Below, piece by piece: positions 1-9,400 of a stretch of 64,000 nt of DNA. Under the pieces are notes generated by a model, which saw only the letters and a list, made by a program, of their open reading frames with translations, did no database searches and had not been told where the DNA came from. Source of the stretch: Streptomyces olindensis (GTDB lineage: Bacteria; Actinomycetota; Actinomycetes; Streptomycetales; Streptomycetaceae); assembly GCA_000696115.1 (NCBI GenBank), contig JJOH01000019.1, positions 62,001 to 126,000 of the forward strand, written 5' to 3'. Made by a program: the position numbers and the translations under genes. The first letter of the stretch is position 1; each line of letters starts with the position of its first letter.

Positions 1-489
1 CAGACGGCGCTGAGGCTCGGCCTCCAGCTCCTGCTGCGCCCAACGCCTCCATCGGCGGGCCCAGGCCTCGTAGGCCGTGCGCGCCTCCGACGTGCCGATG
101 TCCAACGCCTTTGGGACCTCACCATGGTCGGCTGCGGGAACTTCGGCCTGCTCGCCGTCGATCGAAATGTCGTCAGTCAGCTCGGGAGGCTCCGCTGCGG
201 GAGTGGCTGCGGCCTCGACCGATACCCGGCCCTCCAGCACGGCAGGCAACCGTGGTGGTTCAAGCGGCGGACGGTGCTTGACCACCATGATCCGTGAGTC
301 GGCATCCTGGGAACGGCGGACGAGTCCTTGAGGCACCTCCGCGAACCACACCATCTCCGAGTACTTGGCGCAGTTCCTGACGGGCCGGGAAGCGGCGCCC
401 CGCACCAGCTCCTGCAGACAGTCGACCAACACACGAGTGTCGCGAATGGCCTTGGGATCGCTGCCATCGCGTACCGCCGGGCGGGCCAT
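1..489 (-). CDS. hypothetical protein, C-terminus beyond the window
   Basis: An open minus-strand frame starts at ATG 489 and runs off the left edge, giving 163 visible residues without a stop. A GGGGG ribosome-binding stretch (495-499) lies five bases before the ATG. The ATG overlaps the TGA of the upstream 72-residue gene (TGATG), so the two are probably translationally coupled. The N-terminal ~60 residues look globular. A Pro/Ala/Glu-rich linker follows (about 75-125), then a Trp/Arg-rich helix around 135-155. I do not recognise the family. The length and the neighbouring helicase and STAND gene allow a large accessory or defence protein, but that is inference only. Confidence 0.5.
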   Translation of the reverse strand, partial: MARPAVRDGSDPKAIRDTRVLVDCLQELVRGAASRPVRNCAKYSEMVWFAEVPQGLVRRSQDADSRIMVVKHRPPLEPPRLPAVLEGRVSVEAAATPAAEPPELTDDISIDGEQAEVPAADHGEVPKALDIGTSEARTAYEAWARRWRRWAQQELEAEPQRRL

Positions 490-707
490 CACATCCCCCA
501 AACGCCTGCCACCGTGACAAGCCTTTCAGAATCCGTGACCTCCATAAGCCAGGCAATGCGGCAAGCTTCAACTACGGCCGTTTCTGGCCATGCAAGCAGC
601 ACATCTTGGGTCACCGAGCAGACGGCGCTGAACGTGATCCTGCAGCCGCCGTTCGGGTCGTCCTCAGGATGGTTCACGGCAGCTGGGGAGGTGTGCCGTC
701 GCCTCAC
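489..707 (-). CDS. small hypothetical protein coupled to the next gene
   Basis: This 72-residue minus-strand frame starts with GTG 707 and ends in TGA, sharing one base with the ATG of the following gene. That overlap is the main support for it being real. It contains three Cys residues and a hydrophobic, Trp-containing helix-like second half. There is no transmembrane segment and no motif I recognise. The ribosome-binding sequence before the GTG is weak (GAG). The codon bias is less extreme than in the right-hand 50 kb, as for the rest of this block. Confidence 0.4.
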   Translation of the reverse strand: MRRRHTSPAAVNHPEDDPNGGCRITFSAVCSVTQDVLLAWPETAVVEACRIAWLMEVTDSERLVTVAGVWGM

Positions 708-1245
708 TTGCTCTGGTCAGGGGTCACAGCGGTACCACTCCTTTCGTGATCCGGTCCGGTTCACCACCAGCTGCGACGACTTCGCTCGTGAGACAGGCCA
801 CGATCTGGTCGCCAGCCGCCTCCCCCTGGCCGACAGGCAGTAGTCCCGGTCATCGGGTTCGCCCTCGGCCACCCGGCCACCGCGTCCTTGGCCGCCGTAC
901 TCGCGCAGCGCCTCCCATGGCACCACCGGCGGCGTACCGGACAGGGCACCGACATGGGCGGCCGAGGCAATGCGGCACAGTCGCACCCAGCGCACACTGT
1001 TCTGCGCGAGCAGCACGACGCGCAGCGGTGGTTCAATCAAGGGACCACATCCGAACGCATCAGCGATCCTCAAGGAGGCTGGACGGCGTCCAAAACAGGG
1101 CACCATCCCCTCAGCTCCCCACTCACACGGGGCAGTTAGAAGAGATCGCCTCTGCACGCCGCAGCGATTCGAGCCGAGTGGACGACTGACGACCTGAAGA
1201 TCGAACGTCACTTCTCGTAACGGCCGAGCCTCTTGTCGGTCACTG
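708..1245. other. stretch without a convincing gene
   Basis: Between the stop of the Cys-rich winged-helix gene (1246) and the small coupled gene at 707 there is an open minus-strand frame (717-1211, 164 codons, GTG start). It has no good ribosome-binding site. Its second half has somewhat coding-like composition, but the product is Arg-rich and unlike anything I recognise. It may be decayed coding sequence. A short plus/minus scan shows no RNA gene or terminator that I can support. Confidence 0.3.
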
Positions 1246-2316
1246 TCAGCTCTCCGAGCTCAGCAACATCGTCCGGTCGGCCGTCGGCCGCTGTCGCCGA
1301 CCCCTCTTCGGTAGCAGCTCCCAGTAAAGATCTCCAGAAGCGAGAGCCACCCCCCAGGAGGAGACCAACGCCGCCAGCCGATCGAGCACGTGGGACAGAG
1401 CAGCAGGAGCAAGCCCGCATTCGTGTGCGATCCGGTCCACCTCGACGCACCCACGCCCGGTCGAGGAATCCGCGTGCGCCGCAAGACAGAGGGCGACCAG
1501 TCGCAGACTCGGATCACCATCGCCCACACAGCCGTCTCCCGCCATACGCAGCGCCCAGTCAGCCGCGCGCCTGCGGTCCGGTCGTGCGGGTGCGAGCAAC
1601 ACGTCGTCAAGGATCCGGGCAACCACCACCCTGCCACCGGCACCCGGGACAGTCGGCGCTCTGTGGAGCCACCGCGCCTGCTCCAGCTCCTTCCACGGGC
1701 GCGGATCGCGATCGAGGCGAAGACTGCGCAGGACTCCGACCGGCAAACGCACCCGTCCCTCGGAGTCCATACGCAGCACGCACTGCACAGCAAGGAGCCG
1801 GGCCGCGGCCCCGGCGTGGCTCGGCAGGGTTGCCGCCAAATAACTGAGCATCTCGCGTACCCGAATCTGGTCACCCGGCCCCTTGGGACGTCGGCCGCGA
1901 CGACGACTCGAAGCCCCGTCCGGCAACGTCGCGGCCGCAGACAGGAAGGTTTCCGGAACCACGGCCGCCTGCTCGGTCGCCGACGCGCAGGCCGTACACG
2001 CGTCCGCAAGGCGCCAGAGCCGTCCGCCCCGCCCGCGCGCGAGAAGCAGACGGATGGGGCCGGCACAGCCGCGGTGACGGGGGTGCCAACGACAGCCTCG
2101 TTCGTGGCACTGACAGGTGCGCAGATACGGCGGCAGAACGTCGCGCCTGACATGCCCAGCCAGATGCTCGATCACCGCGGAGCGCGGGGATACGGCAGCT
2201 AGCAGCACGCCCCGGTGACCACACTGCTGACACACGAGCTGCGGCCCGCCAGAACCAGGCCGCAGCTCCACGATCCAAGCACGCCGCGCTGTTGGGCGTG
2301 CTGTGCAGAGCCTCAT
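1246..2316 (-). CDS. Cys-rich putative DNA-binding protein (winged-helix-like C-terminus)
   Basis: 356 residues from ATG 2316, chosen because a GGAAGGAG ribosome-binding site precedes it; an in-frame ATG 63 bases upstream lacks one. The N-terminal third carries a CxxC at Cys29/32, a Cys cluster at 68, 70, 75 and 84, and a CxxC at 107/110, consistent with zinc ribbons. The C-terminal part (roughly residues 285-325) looks like a winged-helix DNA-binding segment. The gene is divergent from an XRE regulator, and three 17-bp repeats sit between them. The domain layout is seen in the sequence; a regulatory or DNA-binding role on a mobile element is inference. No enzymatic motif was seen. Confidence 0.7.
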   Translation of the reverse strand: MRLCTARPTARRAWIVELRPGSGGPQLVCQQCGHRGVLLAAVSPRSAVIEHLAGHVRRDVLPPYLRTCQCHERGCRWHPRHRGCAGPIRLLLARGRGGRLWRLADACTACASATEQAAVVPETFLSAAATLPDGASSRRRGRRPKGPGDQIRVREMLSYLAATLPSHAGAAARLLAVQCVLRMDSEGRVRLPVGVLRSLRLDRDPRPWKELEQARWLHRAPTVPGAGGRVVVARILDDVLLAPARPDRRRAADWALRMAGDGCVGDGDPSLRLVALCLAAHADSSTGRGCVEVDRIAHECGLAPAALSHVLDRLAALVSSWGVALASGDLYWELLPKRGRRQRPTADRTMLLSSES

Positions 2317-2385
2317 GGGCGCGCGCTCCTTCCGATTCCGTCCCGCGCCGCCGTCCGCCAAGAAGCGCGGCGGGCGCACACGGTA

Positions 2386-2468
2386 GTGCAGACCCCTGCC
2401 CTCCCGCCCGGCGTCACCACCTGCAGAAATAGGGCAGAGGTCTGCACTGACAGGGCAGGGGTCTGCCC
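2386..2468. promoter_or_regulatory. three copies of a 17-bp operator-like element
   Basis: Consensus AGGGCAGGGGTCTGCAC occurs at 2452-2468 and 2431-2447 on the plus strand and inverted at 2386-2402. Each pair differs by only one or two bases. The two direct copies start 21 bp apart, two helical turns, so a dimeric protein could bind both on one face. They lie in the 166-bp gap between the divergent Cys-rich gene (start 2316) and the XRE gene (start 2483). The last copy ends 14 bp before the XRE start codon. The adjacent XRE protein is the obvious candidate ligand, which would make the circuit autoregulatory. Confidence 0.65.
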
Positions 2469-2482
2469 CGTCGGATGGTCAG

Positions 2483-2746
2483 GTGACGATCTTTCCGCCC
2501 GATCCGGACTTCGAGGCACTCCGCCTGGAGCTCGCACGCCTGAGGGCGGCGAAGGGATGGACCTACGACGAGCTCGCCGACCGAAGCGGCCTTGCCAGAC
2601 GGACTCTGATCGAGATCGAGCAGGGCCGGACGATCGGCACCGTGAAGACCTGGCACGCCCTCGCGCACGCACTGAGCACCCCGCTCGACGAGCTCTTCGC
2701 CACCCTGTGCAACGGTCACGAGCCACCTGAAAAGACAGACGACTGA
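2483..2746 (+). CDS. XRE-family helix-turn-helix regulator
   Basis: 87 residues with a single Cro/C1-type HTH (about residues 15-70). It has the typical order of LAxLRxxKGWTYDELADRSG, then an ARRTLIEIEQGRT recognition region, then the LDELF terminal helix. The start is GTG 2483, just after the third 17-bp operator copy, so bound repressor would cover the promoter or ribosome-binding region. It is divergent from the Cys-rich gene at 1246-2316. The short, single-domain form is common for phage-like or element-borne repressors. Family assignment is secure; the target sites are inferred from the repeats. Confidence 0.85.
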   Translation: MTIFPPDPDFEALRLELARLRAAKGWTYDELADRSGLARRTLIEIEQGRTIGTVKTWHALAHALSTPLDELFATLCNGHEPPEKTDD

Positions 2747-2904
2747 ATGCCCTCGGGATGGCAACCGCCAACCGCCCGAATCAGTGACTCGATCCGAACA
2801 TGCGATCGCGCGATCGAAAGTCAGTCTCGCCCGATGCGGCAGTCCGGGGGACATCTGCGGTAACGACACCGGTGGAGCGGCGTGTTGGTTGGCAAGTTTG
2901 CCCC

Positions 2905-3789
2905 ATGCGCTCCACACCCCTTTCTCCATGCCATTGGGACGGCAGCCCCGTTCGTATCCGTACGAGGCGGTCTCTACGCGTAAGCAACGACAGCGCCAGT
3001 CGCCTGCTGCGATGCGGTCAGAGCGACCGCTGTCGGGAGTGCGGCAACCGAATCGAGTGGTACCACCGGCTCAACGAGCGGCCCATTCGCCTGCATCCTC
3101 ACGAACTACCCGCCGAGAAAGTGCCCATCGCATGCCACTGGCACGTCAGCTGCGGTGTTGCTTATCCAGCGAGCGACGGCAGTAGATGGTGTCGCCTGCC
3201 TCACGGCATGCTGTGCCCTGCCCACGAAAGCGAACCGGTCGTGCCTGAACTGGTAGGACTGCGCCGCGCTCTCGCCGTGAACACCCGGCGCTTGATCGAC
3301 AGCGGCAGGTTCGTTCCCTCCTCCGCTCTGCCGAGCGCCGACGCCTCACCTAGGACCGTCTGTCGGCCGGCCCGGCCCGTCGTGCAACTCCTCTACATCC
3401 GCTACCTCGCCAACCGCCCGGTGGACGAAATCCAGTGCGTCGCCCAGACCCGACGCCGCCACCGCTGCACAAGCCCCGTGCTCACACCGGAGACTCCGGC
3501 AGGCACCTGGACCCTCCTTCCCGTCACGACGGCACAGGGCCAGCTCCCCTTGCCCGGCGAGGTCATGGCCGTCTACGCCCTCACCAGTCTGCCGTATGCC
3601 GAGCAGCTGCGCTGGAGGGCTCAACGCTGTCCCGAGCACTCCGCGGCTTCCACCGCCGCCGACGTAGCGGTGACCGAGTGGGAGCCCTTCGACCCGCTCC
3701 TCCACCACGAGCACGTCCACACCCGGATCCCGACGCTGACCAGACGTCAGGGACTCGCCGGACGGAGCAGGAAGGCGGCACAGTCGTGA
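2905..3789 (+). CDS. DUF6083-like zinc-binding protein
   Basis: 294 residues from ATG 2905, chosen because the family usually begins just before a WDGSP motif, seen here at residues 11-15. The conserved core follows: a CxxCGNRIEWY motif (Cys43/46), an LHPHELP segment (63-69), and a WCRLPHGMLCP segment with Cys96, His100 and Cys104. These residues suggest a bound zinc. Residues 165-290 form a second, less recognisable domain. The stop overlaps the GTG start of the helicase gene (GTGA at 3786-3789), so both are probably made together. DUF6083 is common in Streptomyces and its function is unknown. The assignment rests on remembered motifs and was not searched. Confidence 0.7.
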   Translation: MRSTPLSPCHWDGSPVRIRTRRSLRVSNDSASRLLRCGQSDRCRECGNRIEWYHRLNERPIRLHPHELPAEKVPIACHWHVSCGVAYPASDGSRWCRLPHGMLCPAHESEPVVPELVGLRRALAVNTRRLIDSGRFVPSSALPSADASPRTVCRPARPVVQLLYIRYLANRPVDEIQCVAQTRRRHRCTSPVLTPETPAGTWTLLPVTTAQGQLPLPGEVMAVYALTSLPYAEQLRWRAQRCPEHSAASTAADVAVTEWEPFDPLLHHEHVHTRIPTLTRRQGLAGRSRKAAQS

Positions 3790-5774
3790 CCGCGCAACAC
3801 GCGATCGAGATCACCCTGACTCGGCCGGCCACCCCTTGTGAGATGCGTCGTGCACGCCGCGCCATCCCTCTGGGCGCCAACACCGACCTCACCCGACTGC
3901 TGGCCCTCCAGCGCGCCAAGACGCCTGGACGCGCGTTGCGAGTTCTTCGGCATCGACTCGACGCCCTGCTGCCCATCGACGTCCTGACCACCCATTACCC
4001 CGACCGACAGGGCTACGTTCTGCAGAATGTCGCCTTCAGTCGCGCCGCCCACACCGCCGTCCGGCAGGCCGCTGCAGCCCGCGGCCAGCGGCCCCGTGAC
4101 TTTCTCAGGCGGACCGTGACCGCCGCTGTCGCCCACCACCAAGAGGAGCACGCCCGCCATCTGACGAACCAGTTGGAAGGGCTGCTGGCCCAGTACAACC
4201 CGGAAGAGCTCTTGCTCTGCGCAGCGAGCATTCTCCTCAAGCACAGCCGCCGACCGAGCGGCGAGACTTCCTCCACTCCGTCCCGAGGAGGCTTTGTGCC
4301 CACCCCGACCGACGAACAAGTCCAAGCCGCCGACGCCTTCCGAGCAGGAGACCACCTCGTCCTGCAAGCGGGAGCCGGTACCGGCAAGACCACCACCCTC
4401 GCAATGCTCGCCGCCAGTACCCAACGACGAGGCCGCTACCTCGCCTTCAACAAGGACATCGCTCGCGACGCCGCAACCCGCTTTGCTCGCACGGTGACGT
4501 GCAAGACAGCTCATGCAACCGCGTACGCAGCACTCGGCCACCGCTATGCCAGCCGACTCAATGGCCCCCGGCAGCCTGCCTGGAAATCCGGCCAGGCTCT
4601 CGGCATCACCCGCTCGATCCGCATCGGCGATCACGAGGTCAGCCACAAGACGCTCTCCCACACAGCACTACGTGCTGTGACTCGCTTCTGCCACTCCGCG
4701 GACCGCACGCTGAACCATCACCACGTGCCGCGCCTACGCCGCCTCGGAACGCCCGCCGAACACACCCAACTCGCCGATGCCGTACTGCCGTTCGCGGCCA
4801 AGGCCTGGGCCGATCTGCAAAACCCTGACGAAGGTGTGGTCCGCTTCGAACATGACCACTACCTGAAGATGTGGGCCCTGACCGAACCCAAGATCGAAAC
4901 GGACTTCCTCTTCCTCGACGAAGCCCAGGACACCAACCCAGTCCTCGAGCAGGTCTTCAACGCCCAGCGCGATCACGCTCAACTCGTCATGGTCGGCGAC
5001 TCGGCGCAGGCCATCTACGGCTGGCGCGGCGCCCTCGACGTGATGACCAGCTTCCACGCCACTGCGCTCACTCTGACGTGCTCCTTCCGCTTCGGCCCTC
5101 TCCTCGCCGAACAAGCCAACCGCTGGCTCGAACTGGCCGAGGCTCCCATCCGTTTGATCGGGAGCGAGACGATCCCCACCAAGGTCGGTGCCGTTGATAC
5201 TCCGGACGCGGTGCTGTGCCGTACCAACATTGGCGCCATGGCCGAGGTCATGCGGCTCCTCTCCGAGGGCCATCGCGTCGCTCTCACCCGCGGCGGACAC
5301 GCACTCGCCGCTCTGGCGTTGGCAGCACGCGACCTCAAGGCAGGCCGCCGAACCACCCACCCGGAACTCGTCCTCTTCTCTTCCTGGGGCGAAGTGCAGG
5401 ACTACGCCGCCTACGATCCGGCTGGCGGCGACCTCCAGCCTTTCGTCGACCTCGTCGACACCCATGGTCCCGATGCCATCCTTGCTGCGGTCGAGGAGCT
5501 CACCGACGAGGAACATGCCGACGTAGTCGTATCCACGGCTCACAAGGCCAAGGGGCGCGAATGGCCAACCGTCCGAATCGGCGACGACTTCCCACCTCCC
5601 AAGGACACCGATCAACGCGACGCGAAGGGGCAGCCAATCCCAGAGCCTGTCAGTGACACCGACGCCAGGCTCGCCTACGTCGCAGTCACGCGTGCACGAC
5701 AGCAGCTTGACCTTGGAGGACTGTCTTGGATCGACAGCCATCCGTCCACGAGCGAGACTTCCCCGCGCCTTTGA
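3786..5774 (+). CDS. UvrD/PcrA-type superfamily 1 helicase with unusual N-terminus
   Basis: 662 residues from GTG 3786, which overlaps the preceding stop. The C-terminal ~480 residues carry SF1A helicase motifs: Walker A GAGTGKT (196-202), motif II DEAQD (378-382), a GDSAQAIYGWRG motif III, the AHKAKGREW motif V region, and motif VI VTRAR (634-638). The enzyme should translocate on single-stranded DNA using ATP. The 2B-like insertion appears short compared with UvrD (usually over 700 residues). Residues 1-170 form an extra alpha-helical region that UvrD lacks. Coupling to a DUF6083 protein suggests a joint role, perhaps in element maintenance or defence; this is inference. Confidence 0.85.
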   Translation: MTAQHAIEITLTRPATPCEMRRARRAIPLGANTDLTRLLALQRAKTPGRALRVLRHRLDALLPIDVLTTHYPDRQGYVLQNVAFSRAAHTAVRQAAAARGQRPRDFLRRTVTAAVAHHQEEHARHLTNQLEGLLAQYNPEELLLCAASILLKHSRRPSGETSSTPSRGGFVPTPTDEQVQAADAFRAGDHLVLQAGAGTGKTTTLAMLAASTQRRGRYLAFNKDIARDAATRFARTVTCKTAHATAYAALGHRYASRLNGPRQPAWKSGQALGITRSIRIGDHEVSHKTLSHTALRAVTRFCHSADRTLNHHHVPRLRRLGTPAEHTQLADAVLPFAAKAWADLQNPDEGVVRFEHDHYLKMWALTEPKIETDFLFLDEAQDTNPVLEQVFNAQRDHAQLVMVGDSAQAIYGWRGALDVMTSFHATALTLTCSFRFGPLLAEQANRWLELAEAPIRLIGSETIPTKVGAVDTPDAVLCRTNIGAMAEVMRLLSEGHRVALTRGGHALAALALAARDLKAGRRTTHPELVLFSSWGEVQDYAAYDPAGGDLQPFVDLVDTHGPDAILAAVEELTDEEHADVVVSTAHKAKGREWPTVRIGDDFPPPKDTDQRDAKGQPIPEPVSDTDARLAYVAVTRARQQLDLGGLSWIDSHPSTSETSPRL

Positions 5775-6003
5775 TCCAAGCCCCCGCGTGGAGGCTTCGA
5801 CGGACGTATACCGGCATGCCTCACTCGCCGCAAAAAGTCCTAATCAACCTGCACTACCGGGGGCCACCAACCGCAGACCTTGAAGCATCGTCGGCCCGAA
5901 AGAAGGCTGTTCGCTAGAGGTGCCCACCAAGGCCCACCGAGCGCGGAGCTTGATTTCACTGGAAAAGGACTCAGTCGCCAGCCTGCTGCGAGACCATCGC
6001 CTT

Positions 6004-6282
6004 ATGACTATCGAGGACACTCCCGCCGCCATCGCCCGCGCTCTTCGTGCCTGCGCAGAGATTCGATGCTCGAAGTGCGGCGTGGAGCCCTGGCAGCATT
6101 GCCGGAACAAAACCGCAGGCGTACTGGTGAATGCTCGGTTCCATAAGCCCCGCCAGGTCGCTGCCGGAGCCCACGCGATCCTCGCGCCGGTGGGTATCGC
6201 CCATCTCCGGTGGCAACCTGCGGTCAGCGGGAATTGGACCGGCGCGCGCATTCATACTCCTCAATCGGCAACTTCCCCATGA
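6004..6282 (+). CDS. small putative zinc-finger protein
   Basis: From ATG 6004 the frame gives 92 residues; an upstream in-frame GTG at 5920 would give 120. It contains a CxxC, then a Cys seven residues later, then an ARFHKPR segment. This C-C-C-H spacing resembles short actinobacterial and phage zinc-finger proteins (CxxCG-x-PGxxC...H). The rest of the sequence is not conserved to my eye. No strong ribosome-binding site precedes either start. It lies between the helicase and the convergent STAND gene. The coding call is tentative. Confidence 0.4.
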   Translation: MTIEDTPAAIARALRACAEIRCSKCGVEPWQHCRNKTAGVLVNARFHKPRQVAAGAHAILAPVGIAHLRWQPAVSGNWTGARIHTPQSATSP

Positions 6283-6409
6283 GCTGTGCCCAGACTCCGC
6301 TTTCGTGTGGGCAGCCTGAAGACGCGGATGACCTGTCTCGGGTCGTACGGCGTCCCAACAACGTCTCATCCAGCGCTGGCGCCCGTCGGCGTCCCCCAAA
6401 GAGGGGCTG

Positions 6410-9400
6410 TTACGTGGCAGCTTTCCTCAAGTGCAGGACAAACTCGCGGATGACGACGGATCCGGCAGCGCGCTCCGACAGAACGTCCTGCAGGTCCGGA
6501 CGAACGACTACTGCGCAACCGGTAGTACGCGGCCAAGCAAGGGAGTAGGCGCTTCGTTTGTACTCGGTGCGCCAGCAGATGAGTTTGAGAGCTGGCCCGT
6601 TGTCGTCGTCCAGGCTGAGGGGAGCCGCTGGTCGCAGATTCAGAGCCGTCCGAAGCAGCGCTGTCGGTGCCAGCGTGAAATCGGGAAGCCCCAACCCATA
6701 TGAAGCGTCCCCAGCAACGATCATCTCGTGGTCGATGCCGAGGAGGGGTTGAGTTTCCAGAGGCAGCCCCTGGAGAAGTTGCTGCTGCCCTTGGAACCAT
6801 TCGGCAAGATCACCATCTGTGAACGGAGGCACCTTCAGCTGCGCTAGGTTCTGCCGCTCGCCCACTTCTGGACCAGAAAACCTCCAGGTGACGAATTCAG
6901 TTGTTCGATTGTGTCGTGACAGAAATATGCGCTTCTCGGCAGAACCAAGGACACGCCAGCCCGCGAGCGGCTGTCCGACCATCACATGTGACTCGTCCAT
7001 TGAGCGTATGGCGATGATCTGCGCGGATCTGCCTGAGCTGGGCAGAGAGGTGTCGGGGGCAGGCGGTGGCTGCAGACCGGGGCGCGGCCAGCGCGCTGTC
7101 TCTAGGGCTATGGGCAAGAAGGGATCATCCGTGATTGCTTCGGCCAACTGGTTTTCCCACGCGAGCAGGTTGGGCAGAGCTAGGCCAGCTGTGAGCCGAT
7201 AGGCGCGGCTGCCGGCCGCTGCCCTCTGAAGGACCTCTTCGACGGCTTCCTCAGTAGCAAGGTAAGCATCTGGATCCCGCTCTTCGTCCGTGCTTCTGTA
7301 AGCACGGAGTTGACTTGTCAGTCTTCTACGTGAGGGATCGCTGTCGAGCTTGCTTCGGGTGCCCGCGAGGACGGCTTCGGTCAGGCCTGGCTGGAATGGC
7401 TCGGCGTTGGAAAGCCTTGTCCCAGCCACCTGCTGTACGAGTCCTTCAAGGGCTCGATCGCGCTGGCCGTCTTCTTGCACCCCAGGTGTCCAAAGCCGGG
7501 CTGGTCTGGTCAGGAGACCTGGGTCCGAAGGCCCCAGAGGGAGATCCTTGGCGTCAGGGAGAAGTCGGCGGGCGACCGCACGGGCAGCTAGCAAGGGCCC
7601 CTGCGCTACCGCCTTTACCTCGTCCAGGCACTGCCCAACAACCAGCTGGCCGGCCTGCCCTTGATCTTCGATCATGGACAACAACCATGTCAGGGTCGCC
7701 GCGTCGGAGATGTGGGCTAGCGCCAGTGCCGTAGCGGGCGCGGCCGCCTCGCTGCGCAGAGAAACGAGCGTCTGCGCCGCGATCATTGACCGCCGTTTAC
7801 CTTCCCGGTCAGCGCAAGCCAAGCCAGCCAATGCGGCTGTGGCGAGGGCACGGTTCAGGTCGCCGGGTACCGCTGCACCGGTATCAGGGTGGGGAGCGCA
7901 GTAGGGGTGATCGGGATCATCGCTATCGTGAACTCTGGGCGCCCTGGCTTCGATGATCGCTGCGGCTTCGTCCCACAGGGCGAATCCGAGATCAATCGCG
8001 CTGCGCCCGGGTACGTCGAGGGCTTGGTGAGCGAAGGCATAGATGAGGGCCTGGGTGACACCGTAAGTGCCGTACCGGCCAGCACCTACGATGACTTCAG
8101 CTTCTTCGGCAACGACTTGCAGGGCACGGGCAGGGTCGATCTCCGACGCCTTACGCAAGGAATCAATAGATGTCTCTCCGCCGAAATTCAACCACCCGCC
8201 ATGGCCGCGGGTCCGCACCCACGTCAGTGCGAATGCTTCAGCCGCCAGGGCATCTTGGCCATGGCGTTCGAGGCCTTCCGCAAGCTGCCGCAAGAGAAGA
8301 GGACCGTCACGGAAGTCCCACGGTCCAGCGATGGCGCGTAGCAGTTGCGCAGCCTCGGTAGCGCGTCCCTCGTTGGCAAGGTCAAGCAGTCTGTAGCCAA
8401 TGAGGTTGGTCATGCGGTCGAGGACTTGTTGTGGTGCGCTATCGCCGTAGGGTCTCAGACGCCATGCTCTCAACGCTCGAATCAAGCCTGCAGCCCCAGG
8501 AGCAACAATCGGCACGATCATGTCGGCCAGCCGGTTTTCGAGCGTGGGTGGCCTTGACCTAGGCGAAGCGCTCACGCGGTCAGAGACAGGCGCGGTCGTT
8601 GATTCGGGGAGAGGCAAAACCTGAGGGGCGCCGACGCCTTCAGCTACGCCATTCAGTTCCGCGACGCGCTGGTCATCCACCGTCCTCATCTCGTCACCGT
8701 TGGAATAGTCGTAGCGATCGTGCCGTTCGTCTGCACGGCTTAGCACGAATCGAAGGAGCTGCAATCTGTCTTCCGTCGGTGACGGTGCAGACGACCGAAC
8801 GAGGCGATCCAACGCCGTCGCGTCCTCGGCGAGAAGCGGAGTCTCGAGCGTCAGACGAAGCGCCGTCGCGATAACTGGGTCTGCCTCGGCGTTCCATCTC
8901 CTCCAAAGGTCTTCCCGTGCCTCGTGCAGGAGGGCATTTGAACCATTGCAATCACACAAGAGCCCTCTAGCGACGAGGTCGGCAAGAGCTGAAGGATCCG
9001 CTTCTGCAAGTACTCCCCACCATTGAGGCTCTGCACCACGCGTCTCCTTACCATCAGTGTGAAGAACCAGGCGTTCGCACAGTGGCTGCACCTGCGCCAC
9101 GCGCACCCTCGCTCGACCTGGATCGGCAGCGATGAGAGCAGGTAGCGGGTCAAGGATCTCGTAGATCGTGATGTCCTTGTGCCAGCCGTAGGCAACCAGA
9201 AAGTGACAAGCCTCCAGCCACAGCGACTCAGCTCCGGCCAGATCGGAGGCGGCGATAGCAAGGCGCGCGTGAGTGAGCAGGTATACGGCCAAGTCGCTGT
9301 AGTACCGGCCGCCAGCGTGGTTCTCGAATTCGCTGCGGATCACTGCGTCCACGCTGGAGCGCCGCTCAGGTGTCGCGTATTCAACAGCGATCGACAGCAG

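Noticed and set aside
717..1211. 164-codon minus-strand ORF as a gene
   Set aside because: No ribosome-binding site and no recognisable protein; kept only as an uncertain stretch.
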